23,026 nucleotides of DNA from Marisimplicoccus sp038110465 (GCA_038110465.1 JAYNJU010000011.1:1-23026), one strand, 5' to 3'. Positions 14,765-22,982 are shown, counted from the first letter of the stretch. A program made the numbers and translations. The notes: generated by a model not told the origin, from the sequence alone.

Positions 14765-16971
14765 AATGTATCAAATTGATAACTGTATTTAATTGCAATT
14801 GTCTGAGAATTCAAGTAGTCAAACCAATCAGGATCTTTTAAAAAATTAACTACAACAAATAAGCCAGTATTAGCAGTTTGTAGCATTCCAAATCTAGTAT
14901 TTATTGAGGTTCTATTCGTTACATTATTATACTGTATTAAACTTTGTAAATACATTGAAGGAGAAAATGAATAACTCAATCTAATTCCTGATAATAATGC
15001 ATCAATTTTACCATTCTCTAGGTCTAGAGAAGTATAATCAAGATTTAGACTAGAGTTAAATTTATTGCCTATTCTATAATTTATATTATTAGTTAAAAAC
15101 ACTCTTTTGCCACCATAATATCCTCCAATAACTGTTCTATTATAATAATTTAATGCTTTATTTCTATTTGATTGAAAAACCAATTGAAGTTCTTGGTGAT
15201 TATATACACCTCTTGGTATTACTACATCTGAAATTTTAAACGAATCAAAAACACCTTCAGAAGTAAGATTTATACCTGTATGAATTTCAAATCCAGATGG
15301 CCATACCCAATGATTATCAATATGAGTCCAACTACTTACAAGTCTATCACTAAAATCAAAATATGACCTATGAGCAATGTGAGGTCTAACCTCTAATAGA
15401 CCTGCGAAGTTATTAAGTCTTATTTGCTTGAAAACAATGAACTCAGGTTTTTTAAATGACTTTCTAATTAAAAATCCAACTTCTGGATTAAATCCTTCTC
15501 CAACTTCTGTATAACCTGCATTTATTCTCCAGCCATCCCATGTATAGTTATAAATTAATTTAAATGAATGATCTTGAGAACTTATCCCAGGTGATTGACT
15601 TTTAGAAAAAAATCCAGATATATCAGCTTTCTTTCCAAGTGAAATTTTTCCATCTATTGCATAGACTTGATTGAGGTGGTTTGAATTTCCAAATTCATTT
15701 TTACCAACATAAATCATTCCAAGTGATGATCTTGAGTTTTTAAAATCATGATTTACTCTAGCAACTGAAAATCTATTTCCATTAATTTGATCAATGGATA
15801 TTTCATCTGTATTCATAGACAAAAGTCCAATATTTGTACTTCCAATTTTACCTGAAATTCTTCCACCTCCATTTATTGGGACAACTTGACCTTCATCACC
15901 AATTCCAATTCTTCTACTAAAAAAAAGATCAATTTCTCCAGGACTACCAACTGAAAACTGACCAGCATTTTCAAGAAAAAAAGCTCTTTTTTCAGGAAAA
16001 AATAAATTGAATCTGTCAAGGTTTATTTGTTGTTCATCTACTTCAACTTGAGCAAAATCAGTATTATAAGTTAAGTCAAGAGTTAATCCAGGGGATAAAC
16101 TATATTTTAAATCAACTCCTGCATCAATATTAGCAGAAACATTTGTATTATCTCTTGTTTTACTATAAGAAGCATTAGAAATTGTATATGGAATAACCTT
16201 AAGATTTCTAGGGTTTTTTAAATTAAGACCATTCAACTTACCTGCAATTGATACTCTTTTAATATCAAATCCTAAAGGTAACGATGCCCAATATGAAGTT
16301 TCACTATTTTTAGAAATATTTCTTTGAAAATTTATTCCCCAAGTTTTGTTAATTCCTGGGAGAAATCGTATTGATTTAAGTGGTATCTCGAATTCTGCAC
16401 TCCACCCATAATCACCTTTATTTGTGGCAACAATCCATGATGCATCCCAATTAACATTTGTTCCACCGATTGTTCCACCTTGTTGCCTAGCATTTTGATT
16501 AAAATTTCCCACTCCTTCGTTGTCTATTTGAGCATCATACTGCATTCCATCTGCATTTGTTCCGAATAAAAAACCATTTTGAAGATCATTATAGGTATCT
16601 ATGATAAATAAGAAACTATCTTCATCATTTAGATCTGAGTCCCTTCTCGAGTCTGAAACAACTATTCTAGATGGGTCGCTATCAAAATTAATTACAGATA
16701 CGAACAAAGATTTGACTGAATAGGCTATTCTAATTTCTGTTTCCTCAGATGATAAAGCACCAAAACTTGGGCTAACTTGAGTCATTGATCTAATGGGACT
16801 GATTAAATTCCAAATAGGATCGTTAATAATATTACCATCAATTATAGGCTCTGACTCAAGAAAAGTAATATCTATTTCAGGACGAATTTCATTAAAGTTT
16901 ACTTGTCCAAAAGAGTTTGAAAAGATTAAACATAAAGTAAAATATAGATAGAAAGGAGATAGTTTTTTCAT
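14761..16971 (-). CDS. DUF5916 outer-membrane beta-barrel protein with CBM9-like domain
   Basis: Outer-membrane protein of 736 residues. A signal peptide covers about residues 1-22 (ending NSFG before QVNF). Residues about 33-215 form a carbohydrate-binding family 9/DOMON-like domain, introduced by EPIIDGNIINDPIWN and containing DSFLFIIDTYND. The rest (about 225-736) is the DUF5916 barrel: alternating strands, FPEKRAFFLENAGQF, LFFSRRIG and a final strand ending in an aromatic-rich KYSYQFDTL. Its transport or binding substrate is unknown. A CCTTGGAGAT sequence directly before the ATG includes GGAG, unusually Shine-Dalgarno-like for this phylum. A promoter with a dyad in its spacer lies about 140 bp upstream. 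Confidence 0.88.
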   Translation of the reverse strand: MKKLSPFYLYFTLCLIFSNSFGQVNFNEIRPEIDITFLESEPIIDGNIINDPIWNLISPIRSMTQVSPSFGALSSEETEIRIAYSVKSLFVSVINFDSDPSRIVVSDSRRDSDLNDEDSFLFIIDTYNDLQNGFLFGTNADGMQYDAQIDNEGVGNFNQNARQQGGTIGGTNVNWDASWIVATNKGDYGWSAEFEIPLKSIRFLPGINKTWGINFQRNISKNSETSYWASLPLGFDIKRVSIAGKLNGLNLKNPRNLKVIPYTISNASYSKTRDNTNVSANIDAGVDLKYSLSPGLTLDLTYNTDFAQVEVDEQQINLDRFNLFFPEKRAFFLENAGQFSVGSPGEIDLFFSRRIGIGDEGQVVPINGGGRISGKIGSTNIGLLSMNTDEISIDQINGNRFSVARVNHDFKNSRSSLGMIYVGKNEFGNSNHLNQVYAIDGKISLGKKADISGFFSKSQSPGISSQDHSFKLIYNYTWDGWRINAGYTEVGEGFNPEVGFLIRKSFKKPEFIVFKQIRLNNFAGLLEVRPHIAHRSYFDFSDRLVSSWTHIDNHWVWPSGFEIHTGINLTSEGVFDSFKISDVVIPRGVYNHQELQLVFQSNRNKALNYYNRTVIGGYYGGKRVFLTNNINYRIGNKFNSSLNLDYTSLDLENGKIDALLSGIRLSYSFSPSMYLQSLIQYNNVTNRTSINTRFGMLQTANTGLFVVVNFLKDPDWFDYLNSQTIAIKYSYQFDTL

Positions 16972-16991
16972 ATCTCCAAGGTAATTATTTT

Positions 16992-17010
16992 TTAGCTTGC
17001 ATTAGCTAAT
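16992..17010. promoter_or_regulatory. Inverted repeat in the DUF5916 leader
   Basis: TTAGCT (16992-16997) and AGCTAA (17004-17009) are inverted around six bases, and 17001-17010 (ATTAGCTAAT) is itself a perfect 10-bp palindrome. It lies 20-40 bases upstream of the DUF5916 start in the predicted leader. It may be an operator or leader hairpin, but could be chance in AT-rich DNA. Confidence 0.28.
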
Positions 17011-17112
17011 TGAATCAAAAAATAAACCTTAACAAACATGACAAAGAGGAATAGCATAAAGAGAATTTCAGGATAAAATTCTTTAGGTATTTTTTTGGGA
17101 TTTATCACACTG

Positions 17113-17145
17113 CAAATGTAAATTTTAGTATTAAACTAAAATCAA
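17113..17145 (-). promoter_or_regulatory. Minus-strand promoter with dyad in the -33/-7 spacer
   Basis: On the minus strand TTG (17145-17143) and TACATTTG (17120-17113) match the Bacteroidota -33 and -7 boxes with a 22-base spacer. The spacer is filled almost exactly by the inverted repeat ATTTTAGT-TTAAT-ACTAAAAT (17142-17122, 8-bp perfect arms). It would drive the DUF5916/DUF1080 pair with a leader of about 135 bases, and the dyad is a candidate regulator site. Confidence 0.5.
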
Positions 17146-17223
17146 AAATTTATGTTAATTATTGATAATAAAATAATTAGATTATAAAAATAAATAGTAA
17201 TTTTCTGAGTATAAATTAGCCTC

Positions 17224-17400
17224 ATGAACAGGTATGGTCAAATAAAAGATTTATTTCTTGGAGATCCAACTCTTTCTATATTCATTTTTGGTGTTTTAGT
17301 TACCTTAGTTGTACTAGCGTTTTTAGTATCGTCTACAAAAGAAAAAATATCTTATGATAAAGACTATTATGATCGTCATGGCTCTTTACCAAAAAATTAA
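17224..17400 (+). CDS. 58-residue single-pass membrane protein
   Basis: A short gene starting ATG 17224 encodes MNRYGQIKDLFLGDPTLSIF followed by a hydrophobic helix (about residues 17-36) and a charged, tyrosine-rich tail (ISYDKDYYDRHGSLPKN). The helix with flanking charges and the tight link to the next gene argue that it is real. Its last 23 bases overlap the start of the Met-rich exported protein, so translation may be coupled. I do not recognise the family. Confidence 0.55.
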   Translation: MNRYGQIKDLFLGDPTLSIFIFGVLVTLVVLAFLVSSTKEKISYDKDYYDRHGSLPKN

Positions 17401-18024
17401 ATTATTAAAAAAAATAAATATTATAGCAGCTTTATTATTCTCAATCAACTCCTTTTCCCAAGCTCACATTGGAGCGATGGGTTGATACAACTTTGAATCT
17501 GAAAATACTCAAGTTGGTGTTGGATTAAATTATATGTTATTACCAAAAGTTTCTGTTGGTGCAATGGCCATGGTTACACCTTTTGAAGATGGTGATGATT
17601 ATATGATAATGTATAATGCTAAATATAAGATCGGAAACTTTTATTTAGTAGGAGGTTTAATGGACATGAATATGGCTGATGATAGTGACATGAATATGAA
17701 TATGGGTATGAATATGGGTATGNNNNNNNNNNNNNNNNNNNNNNNNNNNNNNNNNNNNNNNNNNNNNNNNNNNNNNNNNNNNNNNNNNNNNNNNNNNNNN
17801 NNNNNNNNNNNNNNNNNNNNNNTATGAATATGGGTATGAATATGGGTATGGATATGACGATGGATGGAACTGAACCATACTTTGGATTAGAATACAAGCC
17901 TTTTAAAAATAGAATGTTAAAGGTATACTATAATCATTCAGACATGATGAAATCATTTGGTATTATGATGCCAATTTTTAATCTTGGAAAAAAGATGAAT
18001 CATAGCATGCACATGGATCATTAG
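17378..18024 (+). pseudogene. Exported methionine-rich protein, interrupted by in-frame TGA and an assembly gap
   Basis: From ATG 17378 the frame encodes a signal peptide (KKINIIAALLFSINSFSQ) and AHIGAMG, then TGA at 17483-17485 (codon 36). The same frame continues with coding character: VGVGLNYMLLPKVSVGAMAM, then DMNMADDSDMNMNMGMNMGM up to 100 N (17723-17822). After the gap come more Met repeats, EPYFGLEYKPF and a MNHSMHMDH tail. Collapsing a 28-bp duplicate at the gap leaves the frame intact (173 codons). Met on every second residue and a Met/His tail suggest copper(I) or silver binding in the periplasm or on a small barrel. The TGA may be a real nonsense mutation or a base error (TGG to TGA). 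TGA is used as a normal stop in this window. Confidence 0.62.
17690..17850 (+). repeat. 12-bp ATGAATATGGGT repeat (Met-Asn-Met-Gly) across an N gap
   Basis: Near-perfect tandem units of ATGAATATGGGT lie on both sides of 100 N. The 28 bases before the gap (17695-17722) equal those after it (17823-17850). Assembly evidently broke in the repeat, so the true unit number is unknown. Units of 12 bp change length without shifting the frame. Confidence 0.8.
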
Positions 18025-18045
18025 TATTATCTATAAAATTTTTAT

Positions 18046-18082
18046 AATGGGTAAAGTCAAACTGATTTTACCCATTTTTTTT
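18046..18082 (+). terminator. Rho-independent terminator
   Basis: AATGGGTAAA (18046-18055) pairs with TTTACCCATT (18067-18076) around an 11-base loop, followed by a T run to 18082. It lies 22 bp after the stop of the Met-rich gene and separates it from the downstream operon. Confidence 0.82.
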
Positions 18083-18116
18083 AAAATTTAGCAAACTATA
18101 ATCTTAATACAATTAA

Positions 18117-18124
18117 TATATTTG
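18117..18124 (+). promoter_or_regulatory. -7 promoter box TATATTTG
   Basis: Perfect TAnnTTTG placed 17 bp before the start of the exported hydrolase, just after a terminator, so it is well placed to start the 18142-22049 unit. No clear TTG was found at the -33 position. Confidence 0.45.
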
Positions 18125-18141
18125 TCTATAAACCAATTTTT

Positions 18142-19020
18142 ATGAAAAATTTATTAATTCTAGCTTCCCTATTAGGTTCTTTCTTTTATTCTCAAAGTCA
18201 ATCTACAGTAGTATATGACATTCCTTCATTATCTGATAAGGTTTCAGTTTTAAGGGCTGTTAGTGGTGGTCCTGGTGGTGGAAATATTGGAGTATATAAA
18301 TCAAGTGATGGTTTTATTTTGATCGATGATCAATTTGAAGTTAATGAAGTAAAAATTTTAGAAGCTTTAAAATCAATTGCAGATTTACCAGTTAAGTTAA
18401 TTATAAATACACATTATCATGGTGATCATACAGGAGGAAATATAGTTTTTGGAAAACAAAATATTCCAATCTATGCTCATTCAAATGTGCGAAAAAGATT
18501 AAACAGAGATACTAATCAATTCGGAAGGTACGCGAGACTTGTAAAAAAATATCCACAAGAGGCATTACCAACTACTACATATTCAAAACATATGATTTTA
18601 TACGATGATTTTGAGGAGATTAATCTTTATTTCTTTGGTAATGGTCATACAGATGGTGATACTATAATTTTTTTTAAAAACGACAACATAATTCATGCTG
18701 GTGATACTTTTACTGTTGGAGGCTATCCTTATATAGATATAGATAACGGAGGAAGGTTAGGGGGGTTAATAAATATTTTAAATATGATTATATCATTATC
18801 AGATGAGAATACAAAAATAATACCAGGGCATGGAGATATTTCTAGTGTTAGTGATGTATCAAAAAGAAGGAATATCCTTAAAATATTTTATGAAGAGGCT
18901 GAAAAAGGTTTTCAAAGTGGACTATCAGTTGAAGAAGTATTAAATAATATACCTTACGATTTAGGAGGAAATAAACTACAATTTATAAAGGATATTTACT
19001 ACGAGTTATCAATCAATTAA
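18142..19020 (+). CDS. Exported metallo-beta-lactamase-fold hydrolase
   Basis: 292 residues with a signal peptide (about residues 1-20). The zinc site is complete: HYHGDH (H91, H93, D95, H96), GNGHTDGD (H169), HAGDTF (D188) and IPGHGD (H230). It resembles the periplasmic metallohydrolases related to class B beta-lactamases (SoxH or quinoprotein-relay types) more than glyoxalase II or the persulfide dioxygenase elsewhere in this window. The substrate is unknown and a lactamase role should not be assumed. It is first in a same-strand run and ends 9 bp before the beta-glucosidase. Confidence 0.87.
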   Translation: MKNLLILASLLGSFFYSQSQSTVVYDIPSLSDKVSVLRAVSGGPGGGNIGVYKSSDGFILIDDQFEVNEVKILEALKSIADLPVKLIINTHYHGDHTGGNIVFGKQNIPIYAHSNVRKRLNRDTNQFGRYARLVKKYPQEALPTTTYSKHMILYDDFEEINLYFFGNGHTDGDTIIFFKNDNIIHAGDTFTVGGYPYIDIDNGGRLGGLINILNMIISLSDENTKIIPGHGDISSVSDVSKRRNILKIFYEEAEKGFQSGLSVEEVLNNIPYDLGGNKLQFIKDIYYELSIN

Positions 19021-19029
19021 AAATTAAAT

Positions 19030-21291
19030 ATGAAAAAAATAATCATCCTTTTTTCTCTACTAATTATTTCGTGTCAGCAAACTAATGATATTGATTCTAA
19101 AGTCAGTAAGCTATTAAGTCAAATGACCATTCAAGAAAAGATTGGTCAAATGAATCAATATAATGGATTCACAAATTTTACTGGCCCTGCTCCTGAGGGT
19201 GGAGATGAAAAAAACAAATATGATAATATAAAAAATGGTTTAGTTGGCTCAATGCTTAATGTTAGAGGAGTAGATGAAGTAAGAGCCGTTCAGCGACTTG
19301 CTGTTGAAGAATCAAGATTAGGAATTCCTATAATTTTTGGATTTGATGCTATCCATGGTTATAAAACTACTTTTCCTATTCCTCTTGCTGAATCTGCTAG
19401 TTGGAATCTAGATTTAATCGAAAAATCTGCTAGACTTACTGCCAAAGAGTCTGCTGCAGCGGGAATAAATTGGACGTTTGCTCCAATGGTAGATATAACT
19501 AGAGATGCTAGATGGGGACGAGTTATGGAAGGTGCTGGAGAAGATCCTTATTTGGGAAGTTTAATTGCAGCTGCAAGAGTTAAAGGCTTTCAAGGGAGTG
19601 ACCTTTCTTCAGAGGAAACAATTGCTGCTACTGCCAAACATTTCGCTGCATATGGTTTCTCAGAATCTGGTAAAGATTATAATACTGTTGATATAGGAAT
19701 TAATACTCTTTATAATATTGTTCTACCTCCTTTCAAGGCAAGTTTAGAAGCAGGAGTTAAAACATTTATGAACTCTTTCAATGATTTAAATGGTATACCT
19801 GTAACTGCAGATAAGTTTTTACAAAGAGAAATTCTTAAAGGTGATTGGGATTTTGATGGATTTATCGTTTCTGATTGGGGGTCAATTAGAGAAATGATTG
19901 ATCATGGCTATGCAAAAGACAGAAAAAATGCTGGTGAACTGGCTTTAAATGGAGGCTCAGACATGGATATGGAGTCATATATCTACCTGGAATATTTAGA
20001 GGAACTAATAAATGAAGGCAAAGTTAAAATGAGTCAGATTGATGATGCAGTTTCAAGAATTTTAAAGGTAAAATATGAATTAGGGCTATTTGAGGATCCC
20101 TATAAATATCTTGATAAAGAGAGGGAGGCAAGTGTAATTGGATCAAAAGAGATTTTAGATGCTACTTATGAGGTTGCTCAAAATTCAATTGTGCTATTAA
20201 AAAATGAAAATAATATACTGCCACTAAAAAAGAGTGGTCTAAGTATTGCACTTATAGGTCCTTTAGCTGATGATAAAAATAGTCCACTAGGAAATTGGAG
20301 AATTGCAGCTGATAATAATTCAGCTATTTCAGTTAAAGAGGGTATGGAAAATTACGATGGAAATAAAATAACTCATTCTATCGGAGTAAGATTAATTAAT
20401 AAAGTTCCTGATGGATTCCATGAGGAGGTTTCAATTAATGAAACTGATAAATCAGGAATTTCAGATGCTAAAAGAATTGCCAGAAATGCTGATGTAGTAG
20501 TCATGGTTTTAGGAGAATATGGATTCCAATCTGGTGAAGCGAGAAGTAGGGCAAAACTTGATCTTCCAGGCCTTCAACAAGAACTTCTTGAAGAAGTTTA
20601 TTCAGTAAACAAAAACATAGTACTAGTTTTAATGAATGGAAGACCCCTTGTTTTGAATTGGCATGAAGAAAATCTTCCTGCAATAGTTGAGGCATGGCAT
20701 TTAGGCTCTTCAAGTGGATCTGCAATAGCTAGTGTTTTATATGGAGATTTTAATCCAAGTGGCAAATTACCTATGTCATTTCCAAGAAGTGTTGGTCAAC
20801 TTCCTTTATACTATAACTATAAAAGTACTGGAAGGCCAGGAATAGATGGAGTGGACCCTGGCAGTGTATTTTGGTCACACTATATTGATGAGCTTAACTC
20901 ACCTTTATATCCATTTGGTTTTGGACTTAGTTATTCTGAATTTATTATCTCAGATGTTAAATTAAGTTCCAATGAATTAAAATCTGGAGAGTCAATACAA
21001 GCAACTATTGAGATAACTAATACAAGTAATATAAAAGGTAGAGAAGTGGTTCAATTATATATTCAAGATAAGTATGCAAGTACTACAAGGCCTGTTAAAG
21101 AATTAAAAGGTTTTGAGCTGGTTGACCTTAATCCTGGAGAAACAAAAGCTATTAATTTTACTATTGATGAGAAAATGCTAGAGTTTTATAATGCTTCAAA
21201 TCAATGGATAGCGGAACCGGGTGAATTTAATCTATATATAGGAAATAGTTCCTCAACAAAGAACGCTGTAAGCTTTAGTTTTATTGATTAA
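19030..21291 (+). CDS. bglX: Glycoside hydrolase family 3 beta-glucosidase (BglX-like lipoprotein)
   Basis: Periplasmic glycosidase of 753 residues, close to the length of E. coli BglX. A lipobox IISC (C15) replaces a plain signal peptide. The GH3 N-terminal barrel includes MTIQEKIGQM, FGFDAIHGYKTTFPIP, APMVDITRDARWGR, KHFAAYGFSESGKDYNTVD and the nucleophile in FIVSDWGS (D282). The second domain has NSIVLLKNENNILPL and SGEARSR, with E503 the likely acid/base. PSGKLPMSFPRSVGQLP and YPFGFGLSY lead into a C-terminal fibronectin III-like domain (about 655-753). It should release glucose from beta-linked oligosaccharides, but no SusC/SusD pair is in the window, so the polysaccharide is not indicated. 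Confidence 0.93.
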   Translation: MKKIIILFSLLIISCQQTNDIDSKVSKLLSQMTIQEKIGQMNQYNGFTNFTGPAPEGGDEKNKYDNIKNGLVGSMLNVRGVDEVRAVQRLAVEESRLGIPIIFGFDAIHGYKTTFPIPLAESASWNLDLIEKSARLTAKESAAAGINWTFAPMVDITRDARWGRVMEGAGEDPYLGSLIAAARVKGFQGSDLSSEETIAATAKHFAAYGFSESGKDYNTVDIGINTLYNIVLPPFKASLEAGVKTFMNSFNDLNGIPVTADKFLQREILKGDWDFDGFIVSDWGSIREMIDHGYAKDRKNAGELALNGGSDMDMESYIYLEYLEELINEGKVKMSQIDDAVSRILKVKYELGLFEDPYKYLDKEREASVIGSKEILDATYEVAQNSIVLLKNENNILPLKKSGLSIALIGPLADDKNSPLGNWRIAADNNSAISVKEGMENYDGNKITHSIGVRLINKVPDGFHEEVSINETDKSGISDAKRIARNADVVVMVLGEYGFQSGEARSRAKLDLPGLQQELLEEVYSVNKNIVLVLMNGRPLVLNWHEENLPAIVEAWHLGSSSGSAIASVLYGDFNPSGKLPMSFPRSVGQLPLYYNYKSTGRPGIDGVDPGSVFWSHYIDELNSPLYPFGFGLSYSEFIISDVKLSSNELKSGESIQATIEITNTSNIKGREVVQLYIQDKYASTTRPVKELKGFELVDLNPGETKAINFTIDEKMLEFYNASNQWIAEPGEFNLYIGNSSSTKNAVSFSFID

Positions 21292-21314
21292 TTCAGTTTT
21301 TGTTAAATTTAAGT

Positions 21315-21728
21315 ATGAAAAAAATACTTTTTTTAGCAATTTTCATTGTTGGATGTGGTAATGAAATTTACTATTTAGATAGTTATAATTTTAGCCAATC
21401 AGATGAATATCCGTATGAGACTAAACAGTTAGAATCTTCCGAATTAAACTTAGCGCATATTGAAGCTTATGAGTTAATTGCACAAGAAATTATAAGTGTT
21501 TATTCAAACGCAATTAAAATTGATAATAATCTTGGTGGAGTAGATAATGAAATTAAAGCGCTTGAGTTTTTAAATCTTGCAATGTATAATTATGAGATAT
21601 ATACAGTCAATAGAGAGAGGATGAAAATTAATGTTACTGACAAGGATTTTGAAAGAAAAAATGAACTGAAAGATAGTATTTTAAATAAATCTAGGATTAA
21701 ACAAGAATCTGAAAAACTAATAAATTAA
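21315..21728 (+). CDS. Small lipoprotein of unknown function
   Basis: 137 residues from ATG 21315, chosen over an in-frame TTG at 21300 because it places a lysine pair directly before the hydrophobic core. The lipobox is FIVGC (C14). The mature part begins with an acidic, tyrosine-rich stretch. It then looks largely helical (LNLAHIEAYELIAQEIISVY and a charged C-terminal helix ending KQESEKLIN). No family was recognised. It lies 23 bp after the beta-glucosidase and 1 bp before the next small gene, so all probably share a transcript. Confidence 0.68.
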   Translation: MKKILFLAIFIVGCGNEIYYLDSYNFSQSDEYPYETKQLESSELNLAHIEAYELIAQEIISVYSNAIKIDNNLGGVDNEIKALEFLNLAMYNYEIYTVNRERMKINVTDKDFERKNELKDSILNKSRIKQESEKLIN

Positions 21729-21729
21729 A

Positions 21730-21858
21730 ATGAAAAATTTTTTTAAATGGAGACTAGACTGGATAAAGAAAAATCCAGTTTTATCAACGAGAATTGCTTT
21801 TATCAAAGGAGTTGTTTTTACAATCATTTTTTATGAGTTTATTAAAAATAATCTATGA
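21730..21858 (+). CDS. 42-residue membrane peptide
   Basis: A very short gene starting one base after the lipoprotein stop encodes a basic N-terminus (MKNFFKWRLDWIKKNP) and one hydrophobic helix (about residues 22-37), ending IKNNL. Its TGA overlaps the ATG of the next gene (ATGA at 21855-21858), a typical coupled arrangement, which is the main reason to believe it is translated. Positive N-terminal charge suggests the N-terminus stays in the cytoplasm. No family was recognised. Confidence 0.55.
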   Translation: MKNFFKWRLDWIKKNPVLSTRIAFIKGVVFTIIFYEFIKNNL

Positions 21859-22049
21859 ATTTCACAGTAACTGACTATACTGCTTTTGCTATTTGGATTT
21901 TTATAAGTTTTGTTATCTCTTATTTACTAGTTTCTAGATTTAAACTTTTCCAAGGTGACAAAAAAGCTCAAATAGCATTAACTATAGGTCTTATTCTAGG
22001 ACACCTTCTATATCTTATTTGGAAAGGTTTTTTTCTATCAATCATATAA
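21855..22049 (+). CDS. 64-residue two-helix membrane protein
   Basis: Two hydrophobic helices (about residues 8-28 and 42-62) flank a short basic loop (SRFKLFQGDKKAQ). The positive loop suggests a hairpin with both ends outside. Coupled by ATGA to the 42-residue peptide upstream. Function unknown. The pair may form a small hetero-oligomeric membrane unit. Confidence 0.62.
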   Translation: MNFTVTDYTAFAIWIFISFVISYLLVSRFKLFQGDKKAQIALTIGLILGHLLYLIWKGFFLSII

Positions 22050-22133
22050 CATTAGTTGTTCATAACTTAGAATAACTTTATGATTATCAATCAGTTAATT
22101 TTATTAAATTAATACATATTTAAAAACCTTCAT

Positions 22134-22907
22134 ATGGATAAACTATTAAATATGTTGCTTGATTTACCTAAAACGGTAAATGAGAAACTACCTAAGAATT
22201 GTTTTAATGAAATGATGAACAATTCTGAAACTTCCATGAAATCATGGACTGGAACTGCATTCAAGGTTGGCGCTCTTGTTTTGTTAGTTGTAACTTTAAT
22301 ATCAGTAATAACTGTGGGAATGGACACTATGAATGGAAGTAGTGGAATGGGACAAGTTTCTGCAGTTATCTGTATGTTAATTTTGGTCTATGCTGCTTTT
22401 CCAATTGCTCATGTTGTTAGATCTGCTGGTGATAGTCTTTCATCTTCAAAAAGTAAATCAGTAGATTTTATTTTTAGAGACTTTGTAACAGAAAATATTA
22501 AAGCTCTAGGGCATATAACTGCTCTGGTTGCTTTATTTGGTGCAATTTGCTCTACAGTTGGATGGGTTTTAAACTCAGATGGCATGACTATGAATGTTGA
22601 TCTTTATGGTGGAATGGCTTATGCTTATGCACTGCCAATAGATGCTACTGCAACATTCTTAGAAATGATAAGATTAGACTTTGTTGGAGGAGTTTTAAGT
22701 GACTTCTTTAATTGGGACTTAACTGGATCTGAAGCAACTGGCTATACTATCGATGGTTTAGTTGCTGTTGGATGGGAATATGTTCAAGTAATTCTAATTC
22801 TTGCAAAATTATATTTAGCTCTAGCTATTTATCATTTTTTCTATGGTGTTTTATCCACTTTAACTAAGTGGTTTAAAAGTCCTTATTTACCATTTAAGAA
22901 TTCATAG
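22134..22907 (+). CDS. Multi-pass membrane protein of unknown function
   Basis: 257 residues. A soluble, amphipathic N-terminus of about 40 residues precedes two adjacent helices (about 43-63 and 75-95). A charged linker follows (SSSKSKSVDFIFRDF), then a third helix near 120-142. A helix near 217-242 comes late, before the basic end (LTKWFKSPYLPFKNS). The region between (about 145-210) is acidic, rich in Asp, Met and aromatic residues, and probably extracytoplasmic. I do not recognise the family. It stands alone after an 84-bp gap and has its own terminator. Confidence 0.72.
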   Translation: MDKLLNMLLDLPKTVNEKLPKNCFNEMMNNSETSMKSWTGTAFKVGALVLLVVTLISVITVGMDTMNGSSGMGQVSAVICMLILVYAAFPIAHVVRSAGDSLSSSKSKSVDFIFRDFVTENIKALGHITALVALFGAICSTVGWVLNSDGMTMNVDLYGGMAYAYALPIDATATFLEMIRLDFVGGVLSDFFNWDLTGSEATGYTIDGLVAVGWEYVQVILILAKLYLALAIYHFFYGVLSTLTKWFKSPYLPFKNS

Positions 22908-22927
22908 TACCAAAATTAATTATTGTT

Positions 22928-22957
22928 AAAAGCCTCATTCAATTGAGGCTTTTTTTA
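22928..22957 (+). terminator. Rho-independent terminator
   Basis: AAAAGCCTCA (22928-22937) pairs with TGAGGCTTTT (22944-22953) around a six-base loop, followed by a T run to 22957. It starts 20 bp after the stop of the membrane protein gene. The flanking A and T tracts let it act in both directions. Confidence 0.88.
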
Positions 22958-22982
22958 TTTTTATACATATTAAGTGATATGC

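Noticed and set aside
17483..17485. TGA read as tryptophan or selenocysteine (recoding)
   Set aside because: TGG is used for Trp and TGA as stop in neighbouring genes, and no selenocysteine insertion-type hairpin was evident directly after the codon.
17619..17897. Minus-strand frames rich in Tyr/Pro/Ser or His/Thr across the N gap
   Set aside because: They are the reverse reading of the ATGAATATGGGT repeat and run through unknown bases.
18142..19020. Antibiotic-resistance beta-lactamase
   Set aside because: The fold and zinc ligands are shared by many hydrolases and nothing in the sequence or neighbours singles out a beta-lactam substrate.
22050..22133. Possible regulatory dyads in the 84-bp gap before the last membrane gene
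   Set aside because: Only short AT-rich matches without a perfect -7 box or a convincing inverted repeat.
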